Origin: Actinomycetota bacterium
GTDB lineage: Bacteria > Actinomycetota > Acidimicrobiia > Acidimicrobiales > Acidimicrobilacustridaceae
Length of the DNA stretch: 32,608 bases
Direction of reading: 5' to 3'
Assembly (NCBI GenBank): GCA_009703275.1
Contig: WLGJ01000005.1
Coordinates: 1 to 32,608, forward strand
A model generated the notes under the pieces. It ran no database searches. It was given only the letters and a program-made list of their open reading frames with translations, and was not told the DNA's origin. A program made the translations under genes and the position numbers. Numbering within the stretch: position 1 is the first letter of the stretch; every line of letters begins with the position of its first letter. Below are positions 25,334-32,608 of this stretch, one piece after another.

Positions 25334-28231
25334 TTAGTTTTCGGCGAACGCTTCGATTGGCGGACACGAGCACACCACGTTTCGATCGCCGTAAGCGCCG
25401 TCGATGCGGCTCACCGGAGGCCAATAGCGAGCAGCGACGTGACCTGCGGGCCAGCCCGCCACCTCTCGTGGGTAGGCATGTTCCCATGAGTCGCTCGTGA
25501 GGTCAGCTGCGGTATGTGGCGCGTTGTGTAGGGGATTGTCCTCTGCTGGCCAATGGCCAGACGCAACGAGGTCGATTTCGCGTCGGATCGACAACATTGC
25601 GTTGCAGAATCGATCGAGTTCGTTCAAACCTTCACTCTCGGTGCTCTCGAACATGAGCGTTCCGGCAACAGGGAACGACATCGTCGGAGCGTGAAAGCCG
25701 TAGTCGATTAAACGCTTCGCGACGTCATCGACTGTCACACCCGTTTCTTTCGTGATGGGTCGAAGATCGAGGATGCACTCATGGGCAACCAATCCATCGC
25801 GTCCGGTGTAGAGAATCGGGAAGTCGTCTTTGAGTCGTTTCGCCACGTAGTTCGCGTTGAGGATTGCGACATGGGTGGCGCGCTCAAGGCCCTCGGGGCC
25901 CATCATCGAGATGTATGACCACGGAATCGTAAGGATGTTCGCTGAGCCATAGGGCGCTGAAGAAACAGGACCAACCAGCGGACCGGTAACGGAACTGTCT
26001 CGATCGGGACCAGCCGAAGGAATGACCGGGTGGCTTGGGAGATAGGGAGCCAAGTGCGAGCGAACAGCGACGGGTCCAACTCCGGGTCCACCTCCACCAT
26101 GAGGAATACAGAACGTCTTATGGAGATTGAGGTGACTGACGTCGGCGCCGAAATGGCCAGGTCGCGCAACGCCGACAAGTGCGTTGAGGTTTGCCCCGTC
26201 GAGATACACCTGACCGCCAGCGTCGTGCACCGCTCCACAAATATCGCCGATGGCTTCTTCGAAAACGCCATGCGTGGATGGGTAGGTAATCATCAAAGCG
26301 GCGAGATTGTCAGCGTGTTCATCAATCTTTGACCGAAGATCATCGACATCGACATTGCCGTTGTCATCGCAGGCGATGACGATCACGCGCATTCCGACCA
26401 TCGTCGCGCTTGCAGCATTGGTTCCGTGCGCTGATGCCGGAATCAAACAGACAGTGCGATGCTCATGTCCGTTGCCAAGATGCCATGCACGAATCGCAAG
26501 AAGGCCGGCGAACTCACCCTGGGAACCAGCGTTTGGCTGAAGAGACACAGCGTCATAGCCAGTGATGTCAGAAAGCCAACGTTCGAGATCGGAAATGATC
26601 GTTCGATAGCCAGCCGAATCGGCGGGGTCGACATAGGGGTGAAGACCGGCGAACTGGCTCCATGTGACAGGTTCCATCTCGGCTGCCGAATTGAGTTTCA
26701 TCGTGCAAGAACCAAGCGGGATCATGGCCCGGTCGAGTGCAAGATCGACATCGGCGAGTCTGCGCAAATACCGGACCATCTCCGTTTCACTGTGGTGTGT
26801 TGTGAAATTCGGGTGGTCGAGATAACTCGTGGTGCGTCGGCTCGCTAACGGAATGGACTCTGTCGCTACCGCATCGAGTTTGGCGACCGAAACCTCGCTG
26901 GCCCCGGCGCAGGTTAAAAGCGTGGAGACGGTTACTGGTGTTGTGGTCTCATCGAATGAAACCGAAATGGTGTCAGCATCGACTCGACGTACTTCAAGAC
27001 CAGCGGCACGTGCCGTCGCTACGAGAGCGTCGGCTCCGGAGGGTACCGAAATCGTGAGTGTGTCGAAGAATGTTTGGTTGACCGGGCCAAGACCAAGACC
27101 ACGGAAACCCTCGGCCGCCGCAGCGGTAAGGCGATTGATACGCGTAGCGATTCGGCGGAGTCCCTGCGGTCCGTGCCACGCGGCATAAAGGGCCGCCATC
27201 ACCGCGAGAAGAACTTGGGCGGTGCAGATATTCGACGTTGCCTTTTCGCGACGGATGTGTTGCTCACGAGTCTGCAGTGCAAGGCGGTACGCCGGTCGGC
27301 CAGCTGTGTCGATCGAAACACCAACGAGACGACCGGGCAGAACTCGTCGGTGCTCGTCACGAGTTGCAAGGAACCCAGCGCTCGGCCCGCCAAATCCCAG
27401 CGGGATCCCGAAACGTTGTGAAGAGCCAACGACAACGTCGGCGCCGAGTTCACCCGGGGGAGTGATGAGACAGCATGCAAGGAGATCGGTGGTCACGGCC
27501 ACGAGTGCGCCAGCGATATGGGCGGCATCAATTGCGGGAGCAAGATTGCGAATTTCACCCGATGAGCCCGGATGGGAAAGGAGCACACCGAAAACGTCGT
27601 CAGCGATTGGATCGTCGGGACTGGCAAGCTCGATCGTGAAACCAAGCGGTTCGGCGCGTGTCTGGAGCACCGCAATTGTTTGGGGATGTGTATCGCGATC
27701 GACGACAAAGCGATCGCCGCGTTTTCCGTTTGTTCGGTGAAGAAGAGTCATTGCCTCAGCGGCAGCAGTTGACTCGTCGAGCATCGATGCGTTCGCAATA
27801 TCCATGCCTGTGAGATCGCAGACCATGGTTTGGTACATGAGAAGCGCTTCGAGACGGCCCTGGGAAATCTCGGGCTGATAGGGCGTGTAAGCGGTGTACC
27901 AGGCGGGATTCTCAAGCACATTGCGGCGAAGCACCGGGGGAGTCACGCAGTCGTACCAACCGCATCCGATGAGAGACGTGCGGACAACATTGCGATCGGC
28001 GATCAAGCGCAAGCGCTGCAACATCGTTGCTTCGTCGACTGCTGCGGGAACAGCGAGCGGCGTCGTCGAACGAATGGAGGGCGGGACAACGGCATCGATG
28101 AGCGCTTCGAGAGTCGGCTGTCCGACAACAGAGAGCATCCGTTCGATGTCATTGTCAGACGGACCGATATGGCGACCAACAAATTGATCGGGAGCAATCA
28201 GTTCTTCAAGTGACGGGCGGGGATCAGTCAT
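25334..28231 (-). CDS. gcvP: Glycine dehydrogenase (decarboxylating), P protein
   Basis: [40 protein letters not shown] (PLP lysine region). ATG ([11 protein letters not shown]) at 28231; track extension to 28738 runs through the riboswitch. Confidence 0.97.
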   Translation of the reverse strand: MTDPRPSLEELIAPDQFVGRHIGPSDNDIERMLSVVGQPTLEALIDAVVPPSIRSTTPLAVPAAVDEATMLQRLRLIADRNVVRTSLIGCGWYDCVTPPVLRRNVLENPAWYTAYTPYQPEISQGRLEALLMYQTMVCDLTGMDIANASMLDESTAAAEAMTLLHRTNGKRGDRFVVDRDTHPQTIAVLQTRAEPLGFTIELASPDDPIADDVFGVLLSHPGSSGEIRNLAPAIDAAHIAGALVAVTTDLLACCLITPPGELGADVVVGSSQRFGIPLGFGGPSAGFLATRDEHRRVLPGRLVGVSIDTAGRPAYRLALQTREQHIRREKATSNICTAQVLLAVMAALYAAWHGPQGLRRIATRINRLTAAAAEGFRGLGLGPVNQTFFDTLTISVPSGADALVATARAAGLEVRRVDADTISVSFDETTTPVTVSTLLTCAGASEVSVAKLDAVATESIPLASRRTTSYLDHPNFTTHHSETEMVRYLRRLADVDLALDRAMIPLGSCTMKLNSAAEMEPVTWSQFAGLHPYVDPADSAGYRTIISDLERWLSDITGYDAVSLQPNAGSQGEFAGLLAIRAWHLGNGHEHRTVCLIPASAHGTNAASATMVGMRVIVIACDDNGNVDVDDLRSKIDEHADNLAALMITYPSTHGVFEEAIGDICGAVHDAGGQVYLDGANLNALVGVARPGHFGADVSHLNLHKTFCIPHGGGGPGVGPVAVRSHLAPYLPSHPVIPSAGPDRDSSVTGPLVGPVSSAPYGSANILTIPWSYISMMGPEGLERATHVAILNANYVAKRLKDDFPILYTGRDGLVAHECILDLRPITKETGVTVDDVAKRLIDYGFHAPTMSFPVAGTLMFESTESEGLNELDRFCNAMLSIRREIDLVASGHWPAEDNPLHNAPHTAADLTSDSWEHAYPREVAGWPAGHVAARYWPPVSRIDGAYGDRNVVCSCPPIEAFAEN

Positions 28232-28267
28232 GGTGGCCTCGATGGTCGCGACGCGAATGCGCCTAGG

Positions 28268-28518
28268 TCGGGACCCCGCTCTGTTGTGGTACCTGAGAGT
28301 TTCGCTTCGAACGGCGACCGGGCCCCAAGGAACCTGGTCGTCGTTGTCGACTTTCCCCGTCGGTGAGTCACCTACGTGAGTAAGCGACTGCTCTCCAGAG
28401 TTGCCTGCGCAAGCGGTACATGGGCCTGAGAGTTTCCCGGGGGGTTGCTCCTTCGGCGCCAGACACTTTCCGTTCGATCGAGTTGATCGTTTGGCGAATG
28501 ACTGGACTCTCCCGCAAG
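28268..28518 (-). ncRNA. Tandem glycine riboswitch upstream of gcvP
   Basis: Reverse complement shows GGGAGAGTCC...GGCGCCGAAGGAGCAACC...GGGAAACTCTCAGGCCC...CTCTGGAGAG, then CACCGACGGGGAAAG...GCGAAACTCTCAGGTACC...AGAGCGGGG: two glycine-aptamer cores in tandem. Confidence 0.9.
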
Positions 28519-28548
28519 CGGTGATCAGCGTCAGTTGTCTTTTGGAAC

Positions 28549-29355
28549 TTAGTCGAAGAGATCTGGTTGTTCGCGCACGATGGTCGAGTACAGCGGTTGG
28601 AAGGAGAACCACCCTGCGAAGTTGTGACCAACTTGATCGTGCGTCATGGCGGCACAGTCGGCGTCGATCAAAATCGGGGTGCCGGCTGCCATGGCAAGAA
28701 GCTGCGCTTGGCAGCTCCGCTCCATAGTGATGTACCACCAGGCGGCTTCATCAACAGAGTGGCCAACAGTGAGCAGGCCGTGATTGCGGAGGATTGCTGC
28801 CTTCTTCATTTCGAGTCCAGCGGCGATGCGTCGGCCCTCGCTCGAATCAAGCACGACGCCGGTGTAGTCGTCGAACAAGACGTGGTCATCGTAAAACGCA
28901 CATGCATCCTGCGTAATTGGATCGAGCAGCCGTCCGAGTGACGAGAACGCTTTGCCATAGATCGAATGCGTATGGGCTGCAGCAATGACGTCGGGCCGGG
29001 CCGCATGCACCTCGGAATGGATCGCGAACGCGGCCTGATTAATCGCATACTCGCCGTGGAGAATCTCGCCCTCGTGGTTTACGAGAATCAGATCGGACAC
29101 GCTGATCAAACGAAAATCCATGCCGATTGGATTAAGCCAGAAGCAATCAGGATGCTCAGGATCGCGAACAGTGATGTGACCGGCGACGCCTTCACCAAAT
29201 CCGAGTTTGCCGAAAAGCCGAAACGCTGCAGCGAGTCGCTCTTTGCGATGTTGGCGTTCGTCTTCGAAATTGTCGAAGACCGGGATGTCGTAGGGGATTG
29301 GCTTGCTCGCTGCACGAACCACGCCGAAATTGTCAGGATCGAGACTTGCGGTCAT
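28549..29355 (-). CDS. Class II aldolase/adducin family protein
   Basis: [24 protein letters not shown]...[26 protein letters not shown]...[13 protein letters not shown]. Start 29355 chosen for GGAGAG SD 5 nt upstream; ATG 29382 or 29418 possible. Confidence 0.9.
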   Translation of the reverse strand: MTASLDPDNFGVVRAASKPIPYDIPVFDNFEDERQHRKERLAAAFRLFGKLGFGEGVAGHITVRDPEHPDCFWLNPIGMDFRLISVSDLILVNHEGEILHGEYAINQAAFAIHSEVHAARPDVIAAAHTHSIYGKAFSSLGRLLDPITQDACAFYDDHVLFDDYTGVVLDSSEGRRIAAGLEMKKAAILRNHGLLTVGHSVDEAAWWYITMERSCQAQLLAMAAGTPILIDADCAAMTHDQVGHNFAGWFSFQPLYSTIVREQPDLFD

Positions 29356-29480
29356 CGCAGCTCTCCATTCTTTTGGGGGCATCACCCCGCTGCCGTGGGA
29401 CGATCCTATGTCCGCCATGGCATCAGATGACGTCCTTGACCGAGCGTCTCTTTGCTGTTTACCTAACGACACAACAAGTT

Positions 29481-29599
29481 GTTCTCGTGTGAGGGGAAGT
29501 TCGGTGAGAATCCGGCGCTGTCCCGCAACCGTGTGAGTGTTGGCTCTTTGGTTCTTGCCAGAGGGGTGGCAGTCGAGTCGGATCACCGAACCCGAGAAC
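29481..29599 (+). ncRNA. Cobalamin (adenosylcobalamin-type) riboswitch aptamer
   Basis: GAGGGGAAGTTCGGTGAGAATCCGGCGCTGTCCCGCAACCGTGTGAGT (B12-box core) and AGTCGAGTCGGATCACC 3' part; perfect closing stem GTTCTCG (29481-29487)/CGAGAAC (29593-29599). Confidence 0.92.
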
Positions 29600-29710
29600 G
29601 AAGCTCATCATCACCGTCGTGGAATGCGGTGTCGAGCCTCGAACTCTTGCGCCATTAGGTGTTCGACGAGGACCGACATTGTTCAAGCGTCGGTCCAAAT
29701 AAAGGACATC

Positions 29711-30880
29711 ATGAACATTCTCCCAACACGAGTTTCGACTCGCATCCGTCGCGGAACGGTTGCGGTGGTCGTTGCACTCGTCGCTGTTCTCGGCATAACG
29801 AACTTCCCAGCCTCAGCGATTTCAACACCAGAATCGTCGTTGACGTCCAGCTGGCTGGCTGCGCAGGTTGGTCCTACGGGGGAAGTCAACATCAGCGGTG
29901 CCACACAGTCGATCGTCACGCAGACGATGTACGTCGCTCAGGGTCTCGCGGCAACGGGGGAGCAGCGTGATGCACTGGATCGTGCGATGTCATATCTCTC
30001 GCTCAACAGCAGCATCGAAGAATGGGTTACGAACGACGGAAGTGGTGGCACCGTTGCACCACCTGGCGCTGACCTCCCTGAGCGTCTCGCAGCATTGATC
30101 CTGCTCGTCAACACCACGCGGGGAAACCCAAGAGCCTTCGGAACTCCTGCGGTGGATCTCGTTGCTCGAGCCCAAGCCATGTACGGCCAAGTTGTTCCAG
30201 GGTTCTACGGCTACCAAGAGCCGTGGTCGTCAATTCAGGATCAGTCGTTGATGGTGATTGCGTTGCAGGCTGTGGGGGCGACGCCTCCAACAGCGGCCAT
30301 TGACTGGCTTGTCGATCAACAATGTGTGGGCGGTTCCAATCCGCAGAGCTCACTCGGCGGTTGGCAAGCATTTCGGGCGTCGAATGGCAATGTCATTCAG
30401 GACTGCGATGCTCCTGACCCCATCAACTACGTAGGCGCTGACACCAACTCCACAGCGTTTGCAGTACAGGCATTGCAACTGTTTGGTCGGACGGCTCCGG
30501 TTGCTTCAGCGGTGACGTTCTTGCAGAGCGCACAGGCGACGAGCGGATCCGGTGCCGGTGGGTTCCCGTGGTTCACCGGGGGAGACGTGGACGCCAATTC
30601 CACTGCGCTAGTTCTCCAAGCAATCACGGCGATGGGTCAAGCTCCTTCGTCATGGTCGGTCGGTGGCGCAGATCCCCTTGATGCGCTCGAGGCATTTCAG
30701 CTTTCGTCGCCGGCCAGCGATGCCGGGGCGTTCTTTGCGAGTTGGAATCCTGGGGTGCCCGATCTGCTTGCCTCGTACCAGGGGGTCTGGGGCTTGACCC
30801 TCACCGCCTTCCCGTTCCCGGTACTTCCAGATCGCACCGTGGTCATCGAGCCAGTCGCCGTTCCTGCGTTCACCGGGTAA
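29711..30880 (+). CDS. Secreted alpha/alpha-toroid (prenyltransferase/squalene-oxidase-repeat-like) protein under cobalamin riboswitch control
   Basis: 389 aa from ATG 29711 (SD AAAGGA); signal peptide RTRIRRGTVAVVVALVAVLGITNFPASA-like (sequence: MNILPTRVSTRIRRGTVAVVVALVAVLGITNFPASA); repeats such as DQSLMVIALQAVG, STAFAVQALQLFG, STALVLQAITAMG with GGW/GGFPWF segments. Confidence 0.85.
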   Translation: MNILPTRVSTRIRRGTVAVVVALVAVLGITNFPASAISTPESSLTSSWLAAQVGPTGEVNISGATQSIVTQTMYVAQGLAATGEQRDALDRAMSYLSLNSSIEEWVTNDGSGGTVAPPGADLPERLAALILLVNTTRGNPRAFGTPAVDLVARAQAMYGQVVPGFYGYQEPWSSIQDQSLMVIALQAVGATPPTAAIDWLVDQQCVGGSNPQSSLGGWQAFRASNGNVIQDCDAPDPINYVGADTNSTAFAVQALQLFGRTAPVASAVTFLQSAQATSGSGAGGFPWFTGGDVDANSTALVLQAITAMGQAPSSWSVGGADPLDALEAFQLSSPASDAGAFFASWNPGVPDLLASYQGVWGLTLTAFPFPVLPDRTVVIEPVAVPAFTG

Positions 30881-30929
30881 TCGCAGTCGCCGGCTGCGGA
30901 CGATCCTGGATCATCCGGTCAAACGGCTT

Positions 30930-30958
30930 CGATATTGAGTAATATCGTCACGTGACGA
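30930..30958. promoter_or_regulatory. Two overlapping perfect inverted repeats at the start of the 30952 gene
   Basis: CGATATT-GAGT-AATATCG (30930-30947) and TCGTCACGTGACGA (30945-30958); TAATAT -10-like element at 30940-30945 ends 6 nt before GTG 30952. Confidence 0.6.
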
Positions 30959-31335
30959 AATTACCCGAAGGTGAGAGTGGCCGGGCAAACAACGCTGTGA
31001 GGTGCCGTTGGTGTGGTCGTCCCGTTGAACCCCGTGAGGGTCCGGGTCGACCACGGTCGTTCTGTCGGGATGGCTGCAAGCAACAGTCGTATATGGCTCG
31101 GAAGTTGGCTCAGTCGCACGGACTCGACGACAACGATGTGATTATCGATCGCGTTGCGCTGGAGGAACTCCAAGGACTGCTGTATTGCCTCCAAGCTGCC
31201 GTCGAAGATGTTGAACGAGATCTTGCCGCATCGTCGACGGCCCAGGACGTCTCGGAGGCGTTGGCGTGGCTTATGGAGAATGCGGAGCCTCTGGCTGCGG
31301 CAAGGCTCGAGCCTCGGATGGCGACGCTGATCTGA
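30952..31335 (+). CDS. Small zinc-finger-like uncharacterised protein
   Basis: 127 aa; CRWCGRPVEPREGPGRPRSFCRDGCKQQSYMARKL then helical C-terminus. Confidence 0.8.
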   Translation: MTKLPEGESGRANNAVRCRWCGRPVEPREGPGRPRSFCRDGCKQQSYMARKLAQSHGLDDNDVIIDRVALEELQGLLYCLQAAVEDVERDLAASSTAQDVSEALAWLMENAEPLAAARLEPRMATLI

Positions 31336-31385
31336 CCAGCAGGCCGTTTTCGGTCCTCGCCGTATTTCTGTGATCTCCACCCATA

Positions 31386-31413
31386 ACTTTACATAACGAG
31401 GATTATCGGCAAC
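31386..31413 (-). other. dif: Candidate chromosomal dif site (XerC/XerD recombination site)
   Basis: Minus strand: GTTGCCGATAA-TCCTCG-TTATGTAAAGT, an 11+6+11 architecture; XerD-like arm differs at one position from B. subtilis TTATGTAAACT; XerC-like arm contains CCGATAA as in the actinobacterial consensus as I recall it. Confidence 0.8.
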
Positions 31414-31465
31414 CGACTACCGATCTGTAGGTTGAACCGAGTCTTGCGATGTCTCACGGGTTCGG

Positions 31466-32164
31466 TCAGGTCAGCCCTTCCGCAACCGCAGAGAGTTCGC
31501 CGCCAAGGTGGCCGGTGTCGTTGTAACGACGGAGCATCCAGCGATCGCCGAGAACGATGAGATGAGCGATCGATGCGTTGTCGGTGGCGCCAAAGGCCAG
31601 CGGCTTTGCTCCGGTGGCATGGGAGAGCGCTGCCCCTATCGCTCCCCCGTGGCTCACCGCCACAATGCGTTCTCCGGGGTGAGCGGCATGAATCCGGGTG
31701 ATTGCCCCAACGACCCTGTGCTGGAGCTGAGCGAACGATTCAGCGCCCGGTATTGCGCTCCAGTCCTGCGTGCGTTCGACCTCGAGGAAGGCGGGATCAC
31801 GCTCGGCCACCTTCTTGCGGAAGATTCCCCCTTCCCACTCCCCCAAGTGGATCTCCCGGAGATCGGGTTCGACGATCGCCGTCTGACCGATGTGGTCAAG
31901 GAGCGGCGCAGCAGTCTGAACGGTGCGTTGGAGCGTCGTGACGTAAACCGCAGCAAGGGCGACATGACGAAGCCGCTCTCCTACCTGCGCTGCCTGCCAT
32001 TGCCCGTGGGCGGTTAGCGGAGGATCGCCCTGACCGTCGACGAGCGGGAATGGATGGCCATCTCTGTAGGCAGCCGACTGCCCGTGGCGGACCAGAAAGA
32101 CCTCGGTCGATCCAGGCGGTGCTTGGAACGGGCGCTGTCCATACTCAACCTCATCGTCACTCAT
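31466..32164 (-). CDS. Histidine phosphatase (phosphoglycerate mutase-like) family protein
   Basis: 232 aa; VFLVRHGQSAAY, LTAHGQWQAAQVGERL, LREIHLGEWEG, VAVSHGGAIGAAL. Confidence 0.93.
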   Translation of the reverse strand: MSDDEVEYGQRPFQAPPGSTEVFLVRHGQSAAYRDGHPFPLVDGQGDPPLTAHGQWQAAQVGERLRHVALAAVYVTTLQRTVQTAAPLLDHIGQTAIVEPDLREIHLGEWEGGIFRKKVAERDPAFLEVERTQDWSAIPGAESFAQLQHRVVGAITRIHAAHPGERIVAVSHGGAIGAALSHATGAKPLAFGATDNASIAHLIVLGDRWMLRRYNDTGHLGGELSAVAEGLT

Positions 32165-32243
32165 CGGCGGGAAGGTAGCAGCGGACGACCTTGGGTGGGC
32201 TCGTTCGCTCTGCCCACACGCTCAGCGTTAGCGTGGTCCCCCT

Positions 32244-32608
32244 ATGTCACGCCGCATCGAAGTTGAACTCACAAGTACTCGTGAAGACGGAATCTGGACC
32301 TGGCGGGCAGCCGGCGCCAAGTTGCCCAAGGGGGAACTCAACGGTTCGCTGCTCTTTGCCGGCGCCAAGGTTGGCGATGTCGTTCGCGCCGACGCCGACT
32401 TCATGATGGATGGCATTGACATCATCGCCGTGCTCGCTCCGAAGGGTGCTCGGAAAGAACCAGAGCGCATCGAAGTTGTTGGCACTCCTCGTCGCGACGA
32501 TGAGCCTCTTGTTACAACGAAACTTGCACCGAAGGGGCGCGGTGGAGATCGACGTGATCGCAAGCCGCGCCGTGAAGGCGATGGAGACAAGCGTGATGGT
32601 CGCCCGCC
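32244..32608 (+). CDS. Uncharacterised protein with basic Arg/Gly-rich tail, truncated by window edge
   Basis: Manual translation from ATG 32244, open to the window end: MSRRIEVELTSTREDGIWTWRAAGAKLPKGELNGSLLFAGAKVGDVVRADADFMMDGIDIIAVLAPKGARKEPERIEVVGTPRRDDEPLVTTKLAPKGRGGDRRDRKPRREGDGDKRDGR. Absent from the ORF track (no stop in window). Confidence 0.7.
   Translation, partial: MSRRIEVELTSTREDGIWTWRAAGAKLPKGELNGSLLFAGAKVGDVVRADADFMMDGIDIIAVLAPKGARKEPERIEVVGTPRRDDEPLVTTKLAPKGRGGDRRDRKPRREGDGDKRDGRP

Noticed and set aside
28232-28738. N-terminal extension of gcvP in the ORF track
   Set aside because: Translates through the tandem glycine riboswitch and into the class II aldolase gene; [11 protein letters not shown] at 28231 matches a GcvP N-terminus.
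29356-29586. N-terminal extension of the class II aldolase
   Set aside because: Upstream part runs antisense through the cobalamin riboswitch; internal ATG 29355 has a good Shine-Dalgarno.
29537-29710. N-terminal extension of the toroid protein
   Set aside because: Lies within the cobalamin aptamer and expression platform; ATG 29711 has SD and begins a clear signal peptide.
1-32608. Search for CRISPR arrays, transposons, integrases, toxin-antitoxin or defence genes
   Set aside because: None seen; no spaced direct repeats and all sizeable ORFs have housekeeping or small accessory assignments.

Overview
The window is a dense, mostly housekeeping stretch of an actinobacterial-type chromosome; Acidimicrobiia is my guess from gene content, not a result. 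About 31 protein-coding genes, two tRNAs and two riboswitch loci can be supported. Left part: partial FUSC-like membrane protein (-), tRNA-Val, trpS, then a tightly coupled chain scpA-scpB-rluB-aroH-tyrA-aroA-cmk-plsC. Middle: HD-domain protein, CopD-like protein, ispH, DUF512 radical-SAM protein, der, BVMO-like flavoprotein, tRNA-Pro, lysS, MprF-like protein, YedK/HMCES, HIT. Right: pgsA-gcvH-garA(FHA)-ftsR(MerR)-DUF151-merR-gcvT, a block resembling the mycobacterial Rv1822-Rv1832 region, then gcvP behind a tandem glycine riboswitch, a class II aldolase, and a cobalamin riboswitch driving a secreted alpha/alpha-toroid protein. The signals most worth checking are: (1) a 28-bp dif-like XerCD site at 31386-31413, which would place the window at the replication terminus; (2) a cobalamin riboswitch with a perfect P1 stem controlling a secreted toroid protein that could be a bacterial transcobalamin-like B12 binder; (3) a recurrent TANNNT-N6/7-start codon arrangement in front of at least nine genes, indicating widespread leaderless transcription; and (4) palindromic operator-like structures at the 30952 gene and at the second merR gene. 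No CRISPR array, transposon, prophage or defence island was seen. All calls come from reading the sequence and ORF translations; no database search was run.
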